From: Azolla caroliniana
Taxonomy: Eukaryota; Polypodiophyta
Direction of reading: 5' to 3'
Length of the DNA stretch: 64,000 bases
Assembly: GCA_043228905.1 (NCBI GenBank)
Contig: JBHGNT010000021.1
Coordinates: 6,138,001-6,202,000, forward strand
In this document: positions 57,901 through 64,000 of the stretch, piece by piece
How positions within the stretch are numbered: the stretch's first letter is position 1
Layout of the letters: each line of letters starts with the position of its first letter
Translations under genes and position numbers: made by a program
The notes under the pieces: model-generated
Databases searched by the model: none
Seen by the model: the letters and a program-made list of their open reading frames with translations, nothing else
Told to the model about the DNA's origin: nothing

Positions 57901-59235
57901 AAATTTATGTTCCTAAATTGTAAAGGGTTGCAACTTCTTTTTAATTTCCCCTTAAGTAGATTTATGCGATGACATGTAAGTTGTAAAGGAATAACTTCTT
58001 GCTAGGAATTATGGTCACTAGAGTCAAGATATCACATGTTGGACATTGATTTTCAATGTAATTAGTTTTGTTTATGGATCATGCCGCAATACATATTTGT
58101 TAGGAAGTTTTTTGACCTAATTCATTGAGCCTTTTAAGCATTCCAAAATTATTCTCTCTCAAGTAGTGGGAAACGGCTTGCCTTGGGGAACTTTTGAAGG
58201 AAATTTTGGAACCACCTCCCTAAGATATTTCCATTGATGGGTCATATGGTAGGATGTTGGTAACATTCATTCAAAGCTTAAGTATATTGAATGACATGGA
58301 ATTTCTCAAAAACACTCAATTAATTCAGCCCAAAGATTTGCTAATGCTATAATTTTGTGCCTTACTAAATGGAGAGCAAGAATACACAATATGATGGGTT
58401 TATAATGCATAAATTCCTATTGTTGCAATATAAGTTTATGTTTAGATGAGGATGCAATGTTTATCGACAAATGGAAGAGGATATACAATCAATGTTGCCA
58501 TATGAATGGAATAAAATACTTGAGAGGGATGTGGAATCCACGGCCTAAATGATAAGTGATGAGTTTATACAAAAGGCCTTTGACACGGGAATATCACAAC
58601 CTAACCAAAGATTAATTATAGAGAGGGCTTTTGAGGGATGTGACAACAAGCAAGTGGAATGTATTATGTAAATGACAAAAGCACAAATGTGTTGATGAAA
58701 CGACCCAATGTTTATTGCACAAATTCGATAAGTTGGATTGGCAATCATGTACTGGTTCATTTTTAGATGGGCAATCCCAACATATTTATAGCCGCATTTC
58801 ATTTTATATCAATCACATTGTAACTAATGGAGGGATAATTCTTTTGTGGGGTGCAATGATTTAGGATTGATTGAATGTCATCGCATTCTTGATGATTGTG
58901 GAATTTTGTGGGGCAATTCAACTACGAATGCAATATATTGCAATTGGTAATCATTATTAACACGATGATGATTGTGAGAGGTGACATTGCAAAGTTGGTA
59001 AAATGTGCATATGAAAGAATTTTGAGAGGGGTTGGTGAAACGTAACCAACATTGGCGATATTGTACCATGAAAGATGGGCTTGCTAAGGGGGATCACATG
59101 AGGCAAAGAAAAGCATATAATGTGGGGCAAAGATTGTGGGTCACATAGAAAGCATGAAGACGAAAAAGGGAAAGAAAAATTGAAGGTATATGGGAGAGGA
59201 GGGGACAAGGTAATTAGAATGCCATTGAAGATGGA

Positions 59236-59277
<42 letters not shown>

Positions 59278-59282
59278 GATCT
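51401..59282. other. Large gene-poor stretch
   Basis: T-rich tracts at 51400-51780, a GT run at 51879-51918, and a two-copy tandem duplication near 55298-55425 and 55427-55550 (GAGGGTAATATGTCAAA, TTTTATGACAC, GAGATTTCA-ATGTGATCTTTGTATTG). No frame above about 110 codons looks like a known family. A GA run at 59240-59272 lies just before the GDSL gene. Confidence 0.6.
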
Positions 59283-62200
59283 ATGGAGAGGATGAAAGAC
59301 CTTACGATATTGTTGTTAAAACTAACTATCATGATTAATAGTATGGCCATTAATAAGAGATCATATGTGGAATGTCGAAGGTGGCAAATGCTTGATGGAG
59401 ATTCCAAGGAATCTTCCCGAGGTTTCAAGGAACATTCCAACCACAATATAACGATGGCACATCGGTACTTGACAAATAATGATACATTGCAAGATGGAAC
59501 CGAGTCCGCAATTGCTTCGATGTTCAACATTTGTCCTCCAACTGTTGCCATCTATAGCTTTGGTGACTCACTAGCAGACACGGGGAATGTGGAGTACGTG
59601 TTTCCATACACCACACCTGCGGAGCACCTTCCATATGGCGAACAAAACCCCTTTCGTAAACCGTCATTCCGTTACTCTGATGGCCGCCTTGTCATTGACT
59701 TCATTGGTTAGTTCATTTGAATGTAAATCTTAAGTTTAATTTGACTAGATCAATAAGAGTAATTTAACTCGTGTGTGTTCTAAAGTCAACTATATAGAGA
59801 GAGACTCAAATTATTTATAGGCTTATTTTTAGTCAAGCGATAATAATTTCCTAGGCAAGTGCAAATCAAGTTTAATACACCAATGGTTGACTTAATACAA
59901 TAACTAATATGTGGCGCATAGAAGAAGTATATTTGCATCTCTGAAGAGGTCAATGGGACCCATGAGACTAAGACAATATGCATATTATGTATTGTTCAGG
60001 CAATGAAATTTAATAAGCAATAAACAATCATAAATGAAGGCAAGAGACATTCACCCATCCCAATTATGGCTTGCACCTATTTGTAGAGAGGGTGTTTTGT
60101 TCTACTCCAAAGTGTTCTTGGGCATTTCCCAATTCAATGTGATTAAGCTCTCTTTAAAGCGATTCCCTTGAATGAGTTCACACATTAAGAAAACTTTTGT
60201 GCTTAGGTACCATGGGTCAGCATTGGCCTCTTTATGGATGCTAAAAATATCTATCCATCTATCTATTTGCTCTATTGTCCACTCTATTTGTGCTCATATG
60301 ATTTGGTGGGCATATAGTATGTTAGGAAGCCAAGTTACATGGGTGGTACATCATACTCTCCGATTGTAAACAAATCATAATGTTACCAAGTAAATAGTTA
60401 GTGGTAATTTAAATGCTCACCTCCTTGTCTTCAATTTAATTGGGCACCCCACCCAAGATGTTGTACATAACCTATCAATACATACTTTAACTCTCAACGA
60501 GACATCTCATTTAGCTTAACCTAGCTACTATCCATGCACTCGAGTCAACTTAATTTTGTCATATTGTATTTTATTTATGCTCATGGACTTCATTGATTAG
60601 TCCAAGTAGATTCTTTAGCTCAATTAACCCTCTAGTTTTGCTCTTTTTGTTTGACGGTTCACTCTAAGACACTCTTCAGTAGTTGATTCAATTTGCAACA
60701 TTATCCTTGTCCTTGTACTAACACTTTCATTTGGTTCAATCATGTCATTGTCCATTTTGGTTGAAATAGTAATGTTATCAATTTGTCATCTTCCAAGTAA
60801 AACTAATGCTTATTGCATTCCTCTCTAGTTTCTTCCCGTTCCCTTATCTTTAGGCCATTCCTCCCTAACATAAGGTAATATCATTTACTTCATCTCAATC
60901 ATTTTCCATTGCATGTCACATTGCACAATTTTTTATCTGTCATGTTATATTGTAATGGATATAATTGATTTAGCTTTCCTATAACTTACTCCCTTTCAAC
61001 ATTCAACTTCCATTAATTGAACTAAACTTGTCCTTTCAGGTTATTGTTAAGAGTAGGATTAATGTTCGTTGAATACACCTTTACACATTATGTAATTTGT
61101 TGTTCTTAATCATGAGTCTTACATGTCATGAAACAACCCGTTTTGTTGTAGGACACCTAATTACCATGCTAATGGAAAAACAATGCTACTTCATATTGAA
61201 AAATATGTCATATTCTTCTTCTCTAGACTTAGATGTATAATATTATCATATTCCAAGGACTTGAAAAGAGTAGAATGCATCCTCCTCGAAGTCTACATAA
61301 ATAAATAGATATAGCCTCCCAAACCCCTAGGTGGGGGATACTTTATGCACATACGTTACAACTAGATATAGCCGCCCAAACCCCTAGCTGGATGATACTT
61401 TACAACTGATGAAAGTCATTTGGATATGTTTTTCTTTTATGATTACAGAATGAAACATGTAAAGGAAGTAGCTACCAATAAAATTTAAAATGAGGGTTTT
61501 TTTTAGGTCATTAAGTGTAACTAGGACAAAAAACATAGATAAAAGCTCTTGAGAAGCAAAAAAAAAGAGATTAATGCAATTTTTCTTTGTAAATGTTTGA
61601 AACAAGGAAGATAGATGACAATTTGATGCCTTTCTTGTGTAGAAACGAAAATATGCACAATGGTTGTTGGGACTTTTCATAGATTCAATTCAGTAATTCA
61701 ATTAAGCTAAAGACAATGCGAATTCTAGCAAGGCTCATACTAGAAGAAGTAAGTAGTATACAAATGGAATATGAGTATGGAACAAATCCGGAAGAAGTTC
61801 AAGCTCCAATACTATGGAACACTAGGCTTGCATCTAGTAAAAAGTGGGAAAATTTTCATTTCATATTAGAGTTAGAAAATTGACACATGTGAGTAGAGTG
61901 AGTAGTTTGTTGACTCCTTGGCCTCCAATTGTCGCTATAGGCATCAACTTTTACGACCAGTTCTAAAGCTAATTTTAATGATTTACAGATAGAATAAATG
62001 GTAAGCCACTTATCTTAGGACTTGGGAGAAACCCATAAGGGCATGTGAGATATGGGAACATGTGGTGGTTGAGAGGTGTTGGGGCTATATAAAGGGAAGA
62101 AGCTAACCCCTTCATTACGACATGTTGGGTCATTGTCAAGACTTTATGGGTGAGACAAAGCTCTCTTCTTTTGGACATGTTCACATCATATCCAAGGTGT

Positions 62201-64000
62201 AACATAAATTAATAATGTCTAGTGGTATGGAACACCTTCATTTAGATACTCTGAATATGACATAACCCCAATATTTCAAGAAGTGAAAGAGTGTTTGAAC
62301 TTGTGACACTGGCCATTTCAAACCAACCTAACGAAACACCTTTTGAAATGGGGATTTTGAAACCTCGGTTATGGAAGCCGAATCTCCTTAACGTACTTAG
62401 AGTAAATAAAGAATAACATTAGAGCATTGCATTTTCATAAACATATATAGTTAGTATTAATAACTATACATATTGTAAGCCTTTCTCCCACTAACACCAA
62501 TGGTCCTTTCGTCCATAGAAGAGTGCCATTGTGAGTTGCTTTTTTGTTTTGTTTATGAAAATCCTTCATAATTTGTATCGAGCATTTCGTCATTGAGTTA
62601 CTTAGGGCCAATGACTCAATAAGCATTATGTGGATAAAAGTTTAAGCAAAAAGAGTGAAGGTCAACTTATCGTCCTCGTACTGAGGTTTACATTGGTTGG
62701 CAAGCTCAAATCATGGTGGGAATATGTATGTATACATATTTCCATTTGTATTTTAAAAATAAGACCTTTATTTCTTACACATGAATGATAGAATCATCTA
62801 GCCTTTCTTCTTTAAAATAGTATGGGATATTCGGATTGCAGGTGCCCGTTTTTTACATATGCATAAAATCAATCATCTAATTTTTCTCAATATTGTGGTG
62901 TACCTTTTGAGCAAGCGCATGCCTTCATGCTGTGTTGTACCTTCGTTCCTATGTGCCACCCTTTTTAACATGCATGTCGCCAAACCAACCCAAATGGGTA
63001 TCAATGTATCAACTATAAATTGAGCAAGAAGTAAGAAGCAAGGCAAGCAAGTTTGGATTCTCTCTATGTGCATTTTACAATATGTTCGTTGTTATCTATT
63101 TAGGAATATGTATTCCTTTGTTATAACGTTTATTCATGTCTTTCTATCACCATCCTTATCTTCGACTATATACATTCATACAGATATATAGATATAATCC
63201 CCCCCCCCCCCCCCCCCCCCCCCTCTCTATCTCCTCTCAAAATGCAAACTTAATTGTGCATGTCATTTCTCAAGAAAAGGGTATAATGAGATGCATGTGG
63301 ATATATGAATTAGAGGATAGTCCTTGCACTATTCTTAGAAGATATTAACAACTTGTTAAAAATGTTAATGTCATACATTAGTAATGTATTGTTATATTCA
63401 GCCATAACTCCAAGTAGAAGTGTTTTTTCAAACTAATTTTACGAATCCTCATTTTTGTCGTCTAACAAATTCATCGTGCAAATTCTCTACTATCACATGT
63501 ATTTACAGGTTATCCTTTCTAGAACTTTATGGAAGTACTTGCCTCAATATGTTTTTGTGTCACTCATAGTGCACAAAATGAGCTTTGAGTTCCTCGTATT
63601 ATTACAAATGGCCCCATGCTATACTTGGGAGCTGTGTTAGTTTTTATGTTACCAAATTCTCTACATTCATAGATAAGCATTATTTCTTCGATAGTACATG
63701 TACTATTACCCAAACTAGAAGCTTTTTACAAGATATGTTAAAGAAAGCTATTACAATTTTCTATTCTTGAAAGGTTTTCAATGTCAACATTAGTATTTAT
63801 GATATTATTGGTAAGTCTAGATTAAGATCTAGCTTTCTAAAATGGACATGTTTCTTTCATGTCTAATGGGTGTATATTAAATAATTCATGTAATTCTCCA
63901 CTTACAATTAGAGAGAAATGCATTAGTGGATGTGCAAATTTTTCTTTCAATTCTTTTTATCTATATCTAACATTCAACTTTTGGCAATGCAGCCCAAGCA
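59283..64000 (+). CDS. GDSL esterase/lipase, exon 1 and first codons of exon 2 (3'-partial)
   Basis: Exon 1 is 59283-59706 (141 codons plus one base). It contains CPPTVAIYSFGDSLADTGN, block I of plant GDSL enzymes with the catalytic Ser in GDSL (about residue 95), then PYGEQNPFRKPSFRYSDGRLVIDFI. The donor GTTAGT follows at the phase-1 position normal for the family. The matching acceptor is the AG at 63991-63992; the next bases CCCAAGCA complete codons A-Q-A, giving DFIAQA as in relatives. The intron is thus 4286 bases. The family hydrolyses acyl esters, often as secreted proteins in the wall or cuticle. The 85 residues before block I are odd: a short hydrophobic stretch near residues 8-18 is followed by a long polar region, while relatives usually have only a signal peptide. 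The true start may be different. Confidence 0.87.
59707..63992 (+). other. Intron 1 of the GDSL gene
   Basis: AT-rich, 4286 bases. It holds the solo TRIM LTR at 62931-63079, a small duplication at 61297-61400 (AGATATAGCC(T/G)CCCAAACCCCTAG) and a C25 run at 63199-63223. No separate gene is seen. Confidence 0.75.
62931..63079 (+). repeat. Diverged solo LTR of the TRIM family in the GDSL intron (149 bp)
   Basis: It starts TGTGTTGTAC and ends ATTTTACA. Shared with the LTRs at 2152 and 3325 are TTCCT(A/T)TGTGCCACCC, AACCCAAATGGGT and TGTATCAACTATAAATTGA. It has one U3 unit where the others have two and three. The flanks ATGC and ATAT do not form a clean duplication. Confidence 0.82.

Overview
This window is plant nuclear DNA. 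The evidence is a plant-type (TTTAGGG)n tract, spliced genes for a GPI-anchored lipid-transfer protein, a soluble plant VAP protein and a GDSL esterase/lipase, relics of the plant-specific ribosomal protein P3 and of SAM synthetase, and many plant LTR retrotransposons. I cannot name the species. The sequence is AT-rich, very rich in microsatellites and minisatellites, and sparse in genes. All functional calls come from reading motifs by eye.

Layout. 1-33 kb is almost entirely nested or broken transposable elements: a Ty1/copia pol fragment (2-1891); a complete miniature LTR element of TRIM type (2152-3520) inserted in one unit of a tandem duplication; an L1-type LINE on the minus strand (4865-8593); a gag-only LTR element of TR-GAG type with near-identical 784-bp LTRs (8594-12071); ribosomal P3 and SAM synthetase pseudogenes (12207-13829); a copia-type LTR (15609-16209) joined to a GC-rich Ty3/gypsy pol with its 3' LTR (16211-20304); two LTRs in opposite orientation (20309-21176 and 21200-21841); a minus-strand copia relic with 5' LTR and tRNA-Met primer site (21846-24109); a 1.9-kb solo LTR containing a minisatellite (24937-26845); and a chromovirus broken into two opposed halves (27244-28420 and 28421-30300).

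33-64 kb holds three host genes. The first, at 35434-39217 (+, six exons, 451 aa), is the most unusual: a signal peptide, three complete eight-cysteine lipid-transfer domains, Ser/Pro linkers encoded by tiny symmetric exons, and a GPI-anchor tail in one predicted protein. The second (48154-50540, minus, six exons, 237 aa) is a VAP/MSP-domain protein without a membrane anchor. The third starts at 59283 (+); it is the first exon of a GDSL esterase/lipase, and the acceptor for exon 2 lies eight bases before the window ends. A diverged solo LTR of the TRIM family sits in that intron.

The host genes have no visible operon-like or pathway link. The main novelty candidates are the triple-LTP gene, the group of LTRs sharing TGTC...GACA ends and NCGT target duplications, and tRNA-like modules and repeated hairpins inside LTRs.
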